A program made the position numbers and the translations under genes. The notes beneath the pieces are model-generated. The model saw only the letters and a program-made list of their open reading frames with translations. It was not told the origin of the DNA and ran no database searches. A stretch of DNA of 64,000 bases from assembly GCF_021018895.1 (NCBI RefSeq), contig NC_079373.1:7422001-7486000 (forward strand). Direction: 5' to 3'. The stretch comes from Seriola aureovittata (lineage: Eukaryota > Chordata > Actinopteri > Carangiformes > Carangidae). Shown one piece after another: positions 1 to 14,782 of the stretch (the first letter of the stretch is position 1; the number at the start of each line of letters is the position of its first letter).

Positions 1-3000
1 TGCGTGGCTGAATGGCTGCTCTTATCTGCAGTATGCAGGCCGCGGGATGGCAGCAGCACATGTGCTGATGACAGCCTCACACTGGACAGACTCTGGCGCC
101 ATACAATACCTCCCACTGTACACCTGTCCCCTGCTTACAGGTCCACAAGGTCTGGATTAATCCACAACAAAACCCTAATGCTCTTTTAGACATGCATGTG
201 GCTTTTGCCTCTTGGGGTCACTTTGTTGGAGGGCAGAAGACGCGGACACCATAAGATAAGCTCATCACATCTGCCACAGTGAGATTTAGCGCCACTGACC
301 TTGGAGGTGTCAGGGAAACATCAGCCACCTGCCCACACCCCCCGACTAAGCCACCCTGCCTTTGTTGAGCCAGTGTTTGCCCTGAGCTGCCCTAGGCCAG
401 ACCTGTTTGCTCTCGATGGATGGAGAGAGCGATAAAGGGATGGAGGGATGGAGAGAGATGGAGAGGCGAGGAGGCTCTTCATTTGTATAAGGTCTCTGGC
501 ACCATTCAGGCCTGCAGGCTTTGACAAATGGAGGCAATAAAGGGGCGAGGCTTGGCAGGGGCTCAATTAACCACTAGTGGGGCAGGAGAAGAGGGGGACA
601 CGGACCAGGAGCCTCGCCTCTATAGAGAAGGAACAAGTGAACTGCAGGGAGGGGGAGGTCTGGCAATTTGTTCAGCTGTCTGTCTGTCTGTCGGGGCAGA
701 CTTGGCCGGTCTTTCTCACTGTCTTTCCATCTTTCTTTTGGATGTATTGACTTAGCTTTTGCTCTTGAGGAGCAACTTGAACTTGTCTTACAGTGGCCTG
801 GAAGACACAGATGAAGAGAAAGGCAAACAGGTTTAAGGATGAAAAAGTGTGAAGATCAAGTAGGACACCTTTATACCGGTGTGTAATGACCTAATGTGAT
901 GCTGCAAAAGGGCAAAGAACAACCTGGCACCTCCACCTCGAAGCCAAAAAGAAATCCTCTTGACAAAATGTCCACCTCAAAACATCTCCCATTCAATCCC
1001 AATACTACTTCAGCCAAGCGTACATCAATATGGCGCTTATGCTAGAACAAACACACCGAAACTTATGCAGAGCCAAAAAGCCAACAGTGCTTATTTAGGG
1101 GACAAGTTCACAATCCCTGTAGCGCTGCTATCCATTCCCAGTGACAGTCATTTGTGTACCTTACACTCTCAGCACCAGCTAGCTACCTCCATTCAAATTC
1201 AAATTGAAACCCAGTGGGGGACAATGGTTGGGGATTCGCTGAGAGCAATTAGTAGTGGACTCCTCCAGTGTCTGGCCCAAAGACTTTTAGCCCTGTGGTT
1301 CCATCATGCAGAGGCATTGACCCCTTTCAGATGCACGAAAGGAAGAAGAGAAAGAGGGTGCAGAAAAAAAAGAGGTGCTGCCTAGCGACGCCGAAACGAG
1401 AGGAGGGGAGTGGATTGGCAGAGTTAGGACCGTGTGTTGGTTTTCCTCTCCCGACTTTACACTAGGAGACAAGAGCTGGAGTGTGATGGAGGGGTGCATG
1501 ACTGTTGAGTCAACAAGGAATGCAATGAAGACAATATTATTGTCAGGCCAAGACATATCAAGCCACACTTGTGGTGCACTGAAGGACAAATACACAAGAA
1601 ACACAAATCATTAGAATAAAAAGAAAATGAACTCCTGATAGGTAAAACAGCTTTTATGAATACATCATCTTTTGCAGCTGCTACTAGGGCCTAGAAAACT
1701 TGTATTTTTCAAAGGCACACGTGCATTTACATCAGGTTTCAGTGTACTTTGAGTGTTTCATGAATCTGGGATCCAAAATTTAGATTTCATGATCTGATTA
1801 AAACAAGCGAGATTCTGTGAATTCTAGATATGCTGACAGATAGAAAGGCACAACTGGCAGAACAAAGGTCGTTTCATGTGGGGAATCGTTTTTGATGCTG
1901 GTACTCAACCCCACCACAGTTATCCACTTCCTGCGTAAGACAAGTCTGCAAAAGGTGCTGTAGCCGGCTTATCTCCACAGCTGACTGACATACATACCAT
2001 ACGCACACATGTAGGTACAGAAACATACAGTGTAAACACATCCCAGCACACAACACAGATTATGAGCACATGCTCGCCTGAGAATTAACAGCGAGATGTG
2101 CGCTCACAAACACAAACCCACACACAACCACATCGAACACACAGCTGTCTTTCTCACAGTGTGAAGTGAGGTGAAAAGGAGAGAAAGGGGAAACAAAGGA
2201 CCAATAAAAGAGAAGAGAGAGAATAAGATGATGAATAAAACAGAAACAGTAATAGGGTAATATGACTATACAGCATGCAAGACAAGAAAAAATAAAATAT
2301 ACAACACAATGAAAGACAAAATGACGGAAAATAAGTGGGACACAGGAGACTTTTACATATAAAGAGAGACTGGAGATGTTAAACTTAAACAGCTGCAAAC
2401 AGCCACCTGCTGATCCGTGGCTGCTGTATACACTTCATTTCGCGCTCTGGTTCACCTTCACTTGACAGCTCAGTTTGGACACTAGCCAATCAAAGGAGTG
2501 AACGAGCTCGCTGAACAACAAACAGTGCACCAAGCACTAAGCTACCTGTTCACAGAGGTAATTAGTTTACATGTTATGCGATAAGGACAAAGTCAAGACA
2601 CCAAAATAATCCATGTGCCCTCTTTAAATCCAGAGGCCCTGTGAATGTATTTTTTGTGAGGGCGAAGCTAACGTGTGTGTATCCATAAGCGCCTGCTGGG
2701 TGTCCAAAACGATGTGACTGTAAATGTTTTCCATCCTCTCTGACTGACAGCAGGCCCGCCCTGCCTTCAGACGGATGTGGAATGTTTGTACAGTATGAGC
2801 GTCGGTGCTGACCCGGGACCCGAGTGCGGGTGTTTAATCTGTTCCTAAACCAGTGGAAATCAAATAGGAGTATTTGTGTGAGAGTGTGTGCGTGCGCGTG
2901 TGTGTGTGCGCGTGTGTGTGTCTGTGTGTGCTGGGTGGGGCGGGATTCTTGCCTATGGAGGAATAACACTTTATAATGCAGGGGTTAGGTTGAGATCCTG

Positions 3001-4048
3001 GTAATTCATACTGACAAAAAAATTAGTGGTTCCACCGATGACAGCTAAAATGACGACAGTGATGAGGATGGTAATGACTGTGTTGGTTATAATGACGGCG
3101 GTGCTGTGTGTACATACTGAACAGTAATGGATGAGAAATTATACACCAACTTATTTCTTAATTAGGTAGTTCTTGATTTAAAGCTGCATTGACTGATGTT
3201 TTTTGGCCACTAGGGGGCAATAGAACAAGCTAAGAGCTCAACATCAGACATTCGAAATCCAATAGACACTGAGTAACATTAGCATTCGTTTGACTCCGAT
3301 ACAAAGTCCGATCCTCACTCTCTTTACAGTTTTATTTTTGTCAACCCCTGAGGGAAATATCTGGCTCTAGTATACACTTGATCACAAGCTGGCCGCCAAC
3401 TTTGTCGGTCTGCCGTTTGGTGCTGAGCATACAGTGGGTTTATATTTCAACAGCTGCCAGCTGCTGAAAATGAGGATGATAAGAGTGGAGTTTGTGGGCA
3501 GGAGAACCGAAACAATGTGCTAAAAGAGGCAAAAGAAACCCTACAAAGAGCCCAGGGAGACTGCAGAGTAAAGTGATAATTCTCTGTTGTTTGTCACTAC
3601 AGGTGACGCCTTTGACATTACAAACAGTCATTTGATCCACTGTTCATATAGAAATATTGCAGCTTTAAAAGAAAATTTTGCCAGTATTATATAATAATAT
3701 TGACTCATGTAAAAAGTATCTGTACAGCTGCTCGTGCTAAGACATGTTGCGTTCAATATTACAGTAGTTTGATTTCTTTTATTTCATGTGGGTAAGAAAA
3801 CTCAGGTTATTGCATCACCACTAGTACATGAAAATTTCAAATGATGGAAGCCTTACTGAAATCCTAACACAACAAATGCATGAAGTCACAGATTAAATTG
3901 TCACTCGTGTCCTTATGTGTACATTTTGTAAAACTAAAACTGGTTACAGTCATCAAAGTGGAAAACCATAAATTGTAGAAAGACTGAAATTCCATAAACC
4001 AAAATACTGAATTTCACTGATGTAGAGTAGGTGTTAGTGTAACCCATG

Positions 4049-4050
<2 letters not shown>

Positions 4051-4086
<36 letters not shown>

Positions 4087-4106
4087 GTGTGTGTGTGTGT
4101 GTGTGT
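4051..4106. repeat. (TG)n microsatellite
   Basis: TG dinucleotides run from 4051 to 4083 and again from 4086 to 4106, with one AA interruption. Confidence 0.95.
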
Positions 4107-4998
4107 ACCGTGTGTGCATGTGAGCAGATGTTTGTCTACTCAGATGACTGTCATTTGACCTTGAACTTCAGTAACATCCAGTTCAACCTGCTCTCCAGCT
4201 GCAGATGTGGTTAAAACCTTGTCATTCCTAACTCGTCTCCCATCTTGATCCTCTCCCTCACCTCTTCTCTCTTTAGAAAACAATAAACATTGTTGTCAGG
4301 GGGCCCATAACGCCGCACATCACTATGTGGCTGTTGATGTTTACTTAAACTCTCTATCCGCCTATCAGCAGAGGGAGGGTTGACATGTTCTAGATATTTT
4401 TTTTCATAGTATTCTCAGTCACTCATCTGTGAAATGTATGTGTGTTTAGGAATATGTGCGAGTGTGTGTCTGTGTGTCAGTGTTGTTTTCCTAGCTCCTC
4501 CTGAGTGATGAGCCTAATAGAAGCACCCAGGGGTGTGTGTCTCTGTCTCAACAGCTTAGACGAGGCCTCTTCAGCTGCATCTCTACCCTCCCGTGAGGTC
4601 AAACGCAGGTCGCGGCGATAAAGGCTGAACTCCTGACACCCGTCCCAAAGAATGAGACAGCTCATTGTGTAGCAACAGATAGCAGACACAATGAGCCCTA
4701 GTCTGAGTCCTGTTTTCACCCGACGCTGCGCTTCTTTTCTTGGCCTTGGTGGCGGCGGCTTGCAGGGATCCTCCTTTATGGTTGGCTAGTGACCTCGTAA
4801 TCACCCAGGGGTGTCCCCCCTTTATCAGATTTTTGTCCAAAATTCATATCAATGCAAATGAGGTTGGAGAGGAGTTCATCCTAGAACGCTTTGGGAGATG
4901 AGGTATTTTGCAGATGAGATTTGTGTATGGGGTAGATAAAAGCAGGCTGATTCAGGCTCTGCTGAATGCATCACTACAACGTGGAGCTACTCTACTTT

Positions 4999-5000
<2 letters not shown>

Positions 5001-5029
<29 letters not shown>
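5001..5029. repeat. (TC)n microsatellite
   Basis: About 14 uninterrupted TC units. Confidence 0.95.
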
Positions 5030-5032
<3 letters not shown>

Positions 5033-6365
5033 CTATTTTTCCAAAACAGCACTAAGCCCACTTGAGAATACTTGAGGTTTGGAAGACTCAGATTTTGGCA
5101 GGGGCTATGAGAAAAGTTGGATGCCACCCAAAGACAATATTTTTGATAAAAAGAGGACATAACACAAACCATCTATACTTATTACATTTCTGTTTGATTC
5201 TCTGTGCTTTTGCTCTCAAGTGAGGATCACTTATATGGGTATCAAGTTATAGCTATTGTTTTGCTTTGTGATAAATCAACACACGTCTTTTCCAAAAACC
5301 TGAAAACAGAGGTTTTAAATGTTTCAGGCAGATCTACAACCTGCTATGTTGATGAATTTTCAGCACAGTGGTTTTATATTCCTTTACCCATGGCTCAAAC
5401 TCAATAAGTTCATTGGTCAATAACAAGCAATTCCTCATTAATAAGGTTTACTCCCGCTTGCATGTAAAAGCACAAACTGTGTACTTTGTGTAAAATTACA
5501 CTAGCTAGAACTACATTCTCAGAAATTCTTTAATCAAAGAATCCAGCAGCAGCCAAGATGAAGAACCCGTAACCCTGTTCGAGACGAAGATGCACAAGAG
5601 CTTGGCAATGATCCTTGATAAGAAAGTACAGACCTCCAACCATTTGCAAGGTTGTCAAAGGGAGGGCTTCAAACATAAGCTAATATCATCTGTACCCTTA
5701 GGTTAGTGAAATTTATTTTGGAGTTACTGGGTGAAACATGATCTGACATTAACTTTGGCTCTTAACATCCTGGGATTAGGTTAACAATCTAATTGCCTTA
5801 TCCTGGCGAGCACAGATCAAATTCCCTGTCTATGTAGTCACATTACAGTGTCTGCTACTTTATAGTTTCTCCTTAGTTAAATAAACAATGGTGTAAATGT
5901 TAATGGTATTTTGTCATTAAACATTTAATACATTTTTTTTTTTTTTCTACAGAGGAGCAAAACAATGCAAACATATGACAGTTCAGAGCTGTTCTAATGT
6001 ATTATGATGGTTGTATTTTTAATGAATGTATTCATTTCACTTTGCTGTCATGGAAAATTCATTTCAGTGGGTTTATAGATGCCGCGCCCGCCTCGCTGTT
6101 TTCCCACTTTCGAAAGACATCAACCTCAGCTGAACTCAGTGCCTTGTTTTACTGCCGCTTATAGATCTTTGCGCTCGGTTTTATTTATCTCAGCTACTAA
6201 GGGATTAAAAAAAAAAGCTACCATCTCATCAAAAAGGGATTGAAGTGTGTGTGTTTCTACATGTGTCACAGCTGAGCTCTTGCAACCTTGGCCACCAGAA
6301 GCTCAAATAGAGCTGGAGAAGCAGCAGGTGTGAACATCCCCTGGGGCTGTCAGACCAAGCTCAGT

Positions 6366-6397
6366 CACACAAACACACGCACGCACACACGCACGCA

Positions 6398-6445
<48 letters not shown>

Positions 6446-6489
6446 CGCACACACACGCGCACACACACACACACATACACACACACACA
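6366..6489. repeat. Compound (CA)n / (CGCA)n microsatellite
   Basis: CA units are mixed with a block of CGCA tetranucleotides at about 6377-6418, followed by more CA/CG units. The tract is about 120 bp of almost pure alternating purine-pyrimidine, so it has Z-DNA potential. Degenerate CA units (ACATCAC) continue to about 6518. Confidence 0.95.
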
Positions 6490-8941
6490 AACACACATCA
6501 CACACATCACACACATCACTTGGACAGTATTTTCACTTGTTGGCTTGCTCATAATCACCACCCCTTCTTCTCACTCACACCTCGCACTTTATCAAAAGAC
6601 CCCGGGGCCTTTCCCCTCACCAAACCAGGTGGCCTTAAGGAAAGAAAAAAAACTTTGTGTCAAATAAGAACGCCCCCCCACCCCCTCCTGCCCCAATGCA
6701 CACAACTCATCACTTTTGCCAGAGAGGAGGCCTGCCCAGCCCAGCTGTGGCTCTCGCCTTTACCATCTAATAACCATGACCTTCACGCTCTGCCTGTCAG
6801 ACCTTTATTACTGCCTGCCACAGAGAGAGAGAGAGAGACTCAGAGAAAGAAAAGAGAGAGAGAAAAGCAATAAAAGGCCACAGATGGGTGTGGGACAACA
6901 CAGCTGAGGAGCAGAGAAACAGAGAGCTTTTCACATACCGTCACTGCCGATGATGACTTCAATGACCTGAGATTGGCTGGCAGATGTCTGCGCTTTCAGA
7001 AATGCAAAATGTCGAAAGATGATTTTGCAGTAGTATATTGCAAAGTTTCAAAAAAAAAAAAAAAAGAGTGCCTGATATTGTCTGGCTCTGGAGGTCAGTG
7101 AATTTGTGTACTCAAAGGGTTGTGTGTTCATGTGTGTGTGCGCACTAACAGGCGGTCAGCTCACATCCTAAATCAACACACACTGGGCCTTTGCTGACGG
7201 ACTAAAAATAATATCTAGGTTACAATGCCCTGCCAAGCCCACAAACACAACAAAGTCTCAGGAAGCAGTCTTTTCAGCACGTTGCTATAGCGACTGACCA
7301 CATGTGCAAGTCAGATAGGGGTGAGTGGTCAAACTAGCAGTCAGGCCGCGTTGTCTCCTTGACTATAATAGGCCTAAAATACAACCTTCATTTAACTAGG
7401 CACAGATGTGTTGGAGATAGCGGGTTTGCATTCACAGGTCATGCTGAGGGCATCTGATGAGCCCAGCACCAAAGGAGTCCAGTTTTACCCAACAACTGTG
7501 AAGAGCAGTGTCCAGATTTCATTCTCTGCCTCTGGCCTAAGGTGAGTCGGAGCCGCGCCAGGACCCTTTGTAAAGATTGTGAAGCGATCTCAGACTAAAG
7601 TTGGTTGGCTCTGCGGCTACGTGTATATTAAACATAAATTAAGGTGAGTAGGCAGATTTCTGCAGTTCTGTTTTCCTCTGACCTCGTTGCGGGAACACCT
7701 TAAACCTCACTGACCCACTGAAGGGTGAACCTTGGCCACAAGGAGATCCCAAAGTTTTCATATATACAAAATATGTCAGACTGAATTTGGGGGGAAACGT
7801 ATAAAATGATGCACGAGCCATCTAGAAAATTCCCATGTAATGGAATAGCGCAGCCATAAAAAGCATGGAGTATTGTGTAAACATCATATAGCTTCAACAA
7901 AGAGCTTCTGGAACAAGCTCAGTGTAAACGATGCTGTCAGACCATGAGGAATGGAATTAATTTTCCAACCTCAAAGTTACTTAAGCAAGCAAATGAAACA
8001 CAACCCCAGGAAGACTACGTGTTTTAAGATGATTAATATGCTCAAAAATTACTCTTGAAAACATTTGCAATTACTCCCAAAAACTGACTGACCGAAGCTA
8101 AAATTGGTGACTGTGTCGTGTCTGCCTGTAGTCCTGCTGTAGTGGATTGCTACCACAGGTGAAAGGAGGAGAGCCATAAATCTAAGTGATGTTTACTGAA
8201 GCTGAGGTTAACTGAGGATGATCCATCCTCCAGAGGACGGAAGGATCCAGAGGCAATGTCAACAAACAAACTGCCACTGGAGAGCCATTCACCATTGTCA
8301 TTTTTCATTACAGTCGAGCTAATCCTTCAGGAATGAATGACTCCTACAGGGGTACTACTCAAACTACTCATCATTTATCTACCCTCCTGTCCATACACCA
8401 TTACTACCGCAGTAGTTACTAAAGCCAGTTATTTTTTTGGTTCGTGGCCATTTTTCTGCAGGTTTGAAATCTTGACTGGCTGGGAAAACCAGAAAGAAAA
8501 AGTGAATGTACAAGAAAAACCCTCTCCCCTGCCTCAGCAACTACTGACGTTACAGTAGGCAACTAAAAGTAAAATGCTCAGTGGCTAACGGTACGGAACA
8601 CCCTGTACGGTTACACTGGACAACTCCCAGGCGTGAACGTGTGTAAAGTGCGTAAGTGTGAAGCAGGGTGCCGCTGAAAAAGAGCATACCTACTGTATAT
8701 GTTCGGTCAACTTTTCTGGGCTGAACAAATATGCTAGCACTTCATAGGTGCTTGAGAAAGGGGAGTGAGGTGATGGATATGAATGACTGCGGTGAGTGAA
8801 ACTACACCGACACTGAAAAACATTTATTACAAAGTCTGACTTTGCCAATACAGTTAGAAAATGTGGTGCTTTCTGGTATGTGAATGTGTTGCTTGTCACA
8901 CAGCATCCCTCACGCAGGGCTGTGCTCAATAAATAAATTTA

Positions 8942-8944
<3 letters not shown>

Positions 8945-8988
<44 letters not shown>
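8945..8988. repeat. (CA)n microsatellite
   Basis: About 22 uninterrupted CA units, immediately after an AT-rich stretch. Confidence 0.95.
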
Positions 8989-8991
<3 letters not shown>

Positions 8992-11900
8992 TATTAGTAA
9001 GTATGAATAAATCAGCAAACACATAACTTGGCCCTTAAAAAGCAGAGTAAGCCAATAAAAGTCAAAAATACATATATAATTAAACCGAATGTGTCTCCCT
9101 AAAATAAAGTATGGTACACACACCTTATTAATTTCCTCTGGCTGTATTATCTGACTTCTGTGAAGGGGAAATAAATGAGAATTTCCCTGACAAGACTCAC
9201 CCTTTATTTAACTATACGCTTAAGTACACGGCTGTCATACTGCTGTACCCTCTGTACCATTCATCATCATTTAACGCTTGTATGTAATAATATGAAAGAC
9301 TGAAATAAATCACACTAAAAAGAAATGTGGGGTGGTGGTGCACATAAAAGAAATATCTGTGCCGTTGAATAATGTTCTCAGTTTCAGTCAAGCAATTAAT
9401 GCATCTTCCTTCTAGAGGGGAGAAAATCTGCGCAGTGAGCTAAGTGTCAATAGCTTCAGCCTTGGAAACTGCTCTCCTCTCCAGGTGGAGGGTTGAGCCA
9501 AGGTTGAGCTCGACTGAAACCTAACAGGTTAGAACACATGGTCTCTTTTTAATGGTTTCGTGCAGCTGCAGAGAAAACAGATTCCATTTGGCAATAGTCA
9601 ACCTAAAAAAAAAATTCCCAATGGCACATTTACATAGACTTTGAGCAGAAAACAGTCGTCCACTAAGTGTTTTTTCTCTGCGAGCTGCTTGACAGAAAAT
9701 AAAGGAAATAGCAGGAGAAGCAGAGAAGGAATGAAACTCAACGCTCTGCAGCGGGACTTGGATTCGTATGATCTCTGGGGATATATTCACTCAAAACAAC
9801 ATATTAATAAATGCTTATACAGAGCAGTTACATTGTATGTATGAAGTTGACCCACATTGTCACAGGACAAAGAACAAACTAAACCAAAGTCAACATTCCT
9901 CTGACTGCTGGCGCTGATTTTTTGCAGGTACACAGTGTATACAGTCAACTAGGTGAGTAAGTCAGTCAGCCAGCCAACCAGTCAGCCAGGGTTGGAGGCA
10001 GGGGCTCCCCAGCGAGCAGTGCAGCTGTGCTACTGACAGATCGGTGCAGGGCAGCATGCAGCCGGCCTCTCCAGGCCCTGGCACATCAAAGCTCCCGGCC
10101 CCATAGCTAGCCCCCCTGTAGCTCCCTGGTCGGCCACTTCAAAAGACTTTTGGGCGCATCGCAGATTCCCATCAAAGGGCCTGGACGCAGCGCTCACCCA
10201 CGCAAGCAAGCCAGCCAAGGAGATATGATTAAAAGCACATTATTGGGGGAAGGAGGGAGGACAGAGGAGAGGTTTTGCAGGAACAGAGTGGAGGGAAAAG
10301 AGGACAGTATATCAGGCCGAAGGGATCGTTCTTTACCTCTCTCTCATTCTCTCGCTCTCCCTCTCATTCTTCATTTTCTTTTCCAAATAATGCGGCTCTT
10401 GCCAGTTTTTTAAGACCATCAAAGCGAAAAGATGACAGAACTTGACAAGATTGCGGGCAACCCCTCTTCCACATAATCTCTCTTTCTTTTCCAAATGCTT
10501 ACTCTGTCTCTTCCCCTCTCTCCCCTCCCTCTCTATCCTCTCCTACTCTTGGAGGTCATGCCTCAGGTCATTTAATATAAGCCACTGGCTACGCAGCCAA
10601 TTCACACCTGAAATTGCCCGTCAGCAGCAGCGAGTGGCCTTGAATGGTGGCATTGTTGTCCCCGTGGGGGACTCAGACAGCAGCGCACCAGCCAGCGGCC
10701 ACAATGGGAGCCTTAAGGCCTGGAATAATTTGACTAAACGCATGGGATTTGTGAGCGCGGATTATCACCGTTCAGCCACGCAAGCAAGCAAGCAACCAAT
10801 CAACCCCCCACCAGCCTGACCAGTTAAAGCAGCATTGTCTTTGGGTGAGACTGCAACCACGTCAGCTAAGCTACGCTGAGTTCATTGTTTTACTTTGGTA
10901 CAGTGGCAACAATTAAGCACCAGCTGGAACGCACACTCCCATGCACACATGCAACATCCGCAACTGGTTTTCAGTCTGGATTTATTTTTTAGAAAGCTTT
11001 TGTGTCATAACACGGGTATTTTTGCGGTTTGGGGCGTACACGTGATGCTGTCAATACGCTTCTCTTTAGCCATCTCCAGACGTGCATCTCAATTTCCATT
11101 CATTTCATGCCTTGCCCCACGGACTCATGCAACTTGCACATTGTTGTTGTTTAAAAATGTCTGCTGTGGCAAAGCTGGTGTTGCTGGGCCTTTTTTGCTG
11201 CTCATGATAGCTCTGCGCCCATTATCCTGCCTCATTAGAGTGGATGTCCAAAATGTCAGAAGAATGTTTTATGGACTGTTGAGAAATCACTCTCCAGCAC
11301 AAGTCACCCAGTGTTCTGCCATGCAAGCAAGGGAGGAGGGAGAAGAAGATAAGGGGTTTATATTCTTAAAGGGTGGGGTGGAGGCAGCGGAGGGGGCAGC
11401 CTGCCTTTAGAAGAGCTTAGGGCCCAGTGTGGCGAATTAAATAGAATGCCCAGACAGAATTAGTTCCAAGGCAGACTGGGTCCCATTCTATGAAACTCAA
11501 CAATTAGACGGATTAAACGTAATAACTCAGCCTGCACTACCGCAGCAGCATTATGGTTACCCCGGCACCCAGGGGGTTGCTGTGTGTGTGCGTTTGTGTG
11601 TGTGTGTGTGTCTGTCAATGTGTGTGTGTGCCATGGGGGTATTTATGTTCACATATGAAAAGTGACAACTTGGAGAGAGAATGTAATAAACTTTGGGAAG
11701 GAGAAGTAAACACAGTCCCAAACATTTGGAAATTGTACTTTTCATCCCACAAATGCAGCCAGTTGACATGCTGTTGTGATTTTGGTTGTGTGTTGTGATT
11801 AGATGGGGTGAACTGCGTATGTCAAGGCTATGCTTGTTGATATTCTGCTCAAAAAGTGCAATCCACAGGGCCAGAGTTTCACGAAAGTATGTTAGTGTCA

Positions 11901-13479
11901 AAGGTCACGATGTTCCACAACGATGATGATGGTGGTGGTGAGACAGTTTAAGAAAAATCCAGACATCCGCAGACGTTTCTTTGCGTTCTTCTGGAGCGGC
12001 CGCATGAGTGGAAGGAAAAGCTGTCAAGTCACACTCCAGCGGTCCAAACATCACACACGGCGCAGCTGAAGTCTCTGCCGGCTGAGTGGCAGGTTGACTG
12101 ATTAACTTACTGACTGGCTGGTTTGCTGACTGACTGGCTTTTGGACTGATTGGCTGGCTGCCGCCCACCCCCTGCTCCCCCATCATCCACCTGTGTGTAA
12201 AAGGCCCTTTGTCAGCGAGGCCTAATTTGATCTGACGCACCCTACACATGTGGAACAGCTCAGCAGCTCCACACACTTCTAGTCATTACAGCGTGTGTGC
12301 GTATGCGTGTGTGTGTGTGTCAGGAGGAGAAGAGACGATGCAGGGAAGGAGGTAGAGAGAGAAAGAAGTGAAGCAAAGCAAAGTGCAAGAGCTCTGGTTC
12401 ACCTCACACAAACTCTGGCCTTCACCACTTCTTCATTCTCTCACAGATCTAACACTCTCATCAACTATTCTCTTGTGCTGCTGTCCACACACACCACCTC
12501 CACTCACAACACACACACTCACTCTCTCACAGAGGGACATGAAGCTAAAGGAAAATTATGATTTGTAATATTTTTTTTTTTTTACAACAGTTTTTCTTTG
12601 TGTTGTTTTGGCCATAACTTCTATTGGTTAAGTCAACACAGTGCAGAGCAAAGTAATTGCAGAGATGTGGAAACACAGAACCATCACAAGCAACAAAGAC
12701 CAGAGGGAAACCAGCGGAGGTTGGAGAGGTTGTAAACAAGTGAACTTGAAAGGCAAAAAACTGAAAGTGAGCACAACCAGAATGTCAGGAACACTAAAAC
12801 TAAAAAAAAAACAACAAAAAAAAAAAGGTAGGTCAAAGTTGAAGGCGTAAGTTGGTCTGTAAACTGTGATGGATGTTTATAACTCACGGTTTGGGTAATA
12901 ATTTCACAATTTACCTTTTGTTTTCTCTCCAAAATAGATATGGCTAATATTAGGTTTGATTAAAACCTGTCTGATCACCTGATCACATATGTTTCCTGCC
13001 CGGTCTGATTTCTTTTAGCAATGTCACAATGTTCCAAGATCTCCACAGTGAACTTTAAGAGTTTCATTATTCTACTGATGGAAATGATGGTCAAAACTAT
13101 GAAAGTAAGAAACTGGAATTTCCCTTTAAGCTCAATATTTCTTCCCATTCAGCAGCAGTTGCCCAAGTTTAGCAGCTGGAGAAAATGTAAAAATGAATAT
13201 AATGATATAATAAATGTGATTTCCCTCTTTCTTCCCCTGAATTTTTTCTTCTTTTTTTTTCTGAATCTTACAACCACAACCTGGACTTCAAACCAAACCC
13301 AAGGCACCACTGCCTTTCACGTCCTTAAGCATAAGAAACAAGTCCCTCTCTTTTATATAAATTGCAAACTAAGCCTCAACATCAACAGCCCTAGGAACTC
13401 TTTGCACTCCTCATGCTCAGTCAGTGTCTGAGGACCCACCCTTGGTTTAGGTGAAACAGAGCAGAGCCAGCAGAAACAC

Positions 13480-13508
13480 AGCAGCAGCAGCAACAGCAGC
13501 AGCAGCAG
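13480..13508. repeat. (CAG)n microsatellite, interrupted
   Basis: About nine CAG units with one CAA. No open coding context was recognised, so this is read as non-coding. Confidence 0.85.
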
Positions 13509-14745
13509 GGACAAGGCCTGTAGTGTAACAGAGCTAGTCCAGATCTGTGTGAAACCTGATCGACAGACAGACTGGGCTCGAGGAGACTGGGAGGGATAGG
13601 GTCTGCTGTCAGTTCTGCAACTGTCAGGCGCACAGACACGTAAATCTATCTGAACTGTAGCAATGAACAGAGACGTGGATGGATTTCAGTAACGCCAACA
13701 CAACAGGTTGTAGGAACCACGGGGGTAGAAACAGATTCGGCGGCATGATGGCGATGTGAATGCTATCTGATTGCAAATGACAGCCGTGGGTTTTATAGAC
13801 GTTTCACAGAACTACGTGTCATTTCAAGAGTTAAAACAAAAGCATGTATTCTTTCTTCCTCCACTTAACTTGCGAGTATTAATACCCTTCACTTGTGACA
13901 CCCATAAAGTGGCTCAAAGTGTTGTTCAGGAGAAAAACACAGTATATTACCTAATCTAGAATTAGCTGCGGGGTGTTTCTCTTTCCTCCCTCTTCACCTC
14001 TCCCTCTCTCTCTCTCTCCTTCTGTCTCTCTACCCCTCTCTCTCTCTCTACCTCTCACCCTCCCACAGGTCAGCCCAGCTCTGGCCCTCTCCTGTGTATT
14101 TAAAGTAATTGCTCATGGCAGTCAAGGTGTCTGCATAAGGGCCTGTCATAAGCAATCCACTGGCATGAGTAGGGGCCTTGTGCATGAACCTAATCCAGCC
14201 AGTAAAGCCAAACGGACGGACGGAGGGGGTTAAGAAGTTGTTCAACAGCAACCCGAAAAGGAGAAGGTTGTGTGGGCTTTTAATCCTCTCAGTGTAACAT
14301 GAAAATGAAGCCAAGTCATTTTTCTTACGCTGAATAAAGATTCTCTCTCCATAGCTAACTCCTCTAAGTGTATGTAACTTTGTTTGTGTTTTTCTAAACC
14401 ACAGAGTTCAAAGAAAAAATTAGTTCAGCCATTTCCATCTCTGCCTTGGTGTTTCGTCATGAGACTCTTCCGTGGAAAATTCACTGTACAATCAAAAGCA
14501 TCTGTGTTTGAAACACACCAAATTTTCTGGTTATTATCACCAGTCCACCCCTTGTTCTCTTTTTCACTTGTGTCTCATCAGTAGACAGACAGACATAGTG
14601 CTTTTTATGCACAAGAGAACTGGTCTCTGTATTTGCTTTGACACTGTGAGGACTGTTTGCTGGAGGCCTTAAACACACACAGAAATTCCTCACCCACTTA
14701 CCCCACCGCCGCCGCCGCCGCCCCGAGTTCTGTAGCATGTTCAGA

Positions 14746-14746
<1 letters not shown>

Positions 14747-14782
<36 letters not shown>
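14747..14782. repeat. (GACA)n tetranucleotide microsatellite
   Basis: Nine GACA units. A short GCC-rich run (five CCG units) lies 30 bp to the left, at about 14706-14722. Confidence 0.93.

Larger units (their letters stand above)
1..9990. other. Non-coding DNA, probably part of kcnq1 intron 11
   Basis: No exon was recognised on either strand. I looked for the strongly conserved helix B-D sequences of kcnq1 exons 12-16 on the minus strand and found none. The stretch holds unique sequence and simple repeats, the main ones at 4051-4106, 5001-5029, 6366-6489 and 8945-8988. Long readings across the repeats are low complexity (runs of Cys-Val or His-Thr). Assignment to intron 11 is inference; if kcnq1 ended further left, this is intron. 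Confidence 0.5.

Noticed and set aside
4583..4840. Possible kcnq1 exon 12 on the minus strand because of an AKK-type motif
   Set aside because: The reading has AKKRSAASG, not the conserved helix B pattern with MQYFVAKKKFQ, and no matching acceptor and phase were found.
6288..6561. Open readings of Cys-Val or His-Thr repeats on both strands
   Set aside because: These are translations of the CA/CG microsatellite in several frames at once. The same applies to readings at 3934-4119, 11553-11798, 16757-16939, 17463-17897 and 33329-33648.
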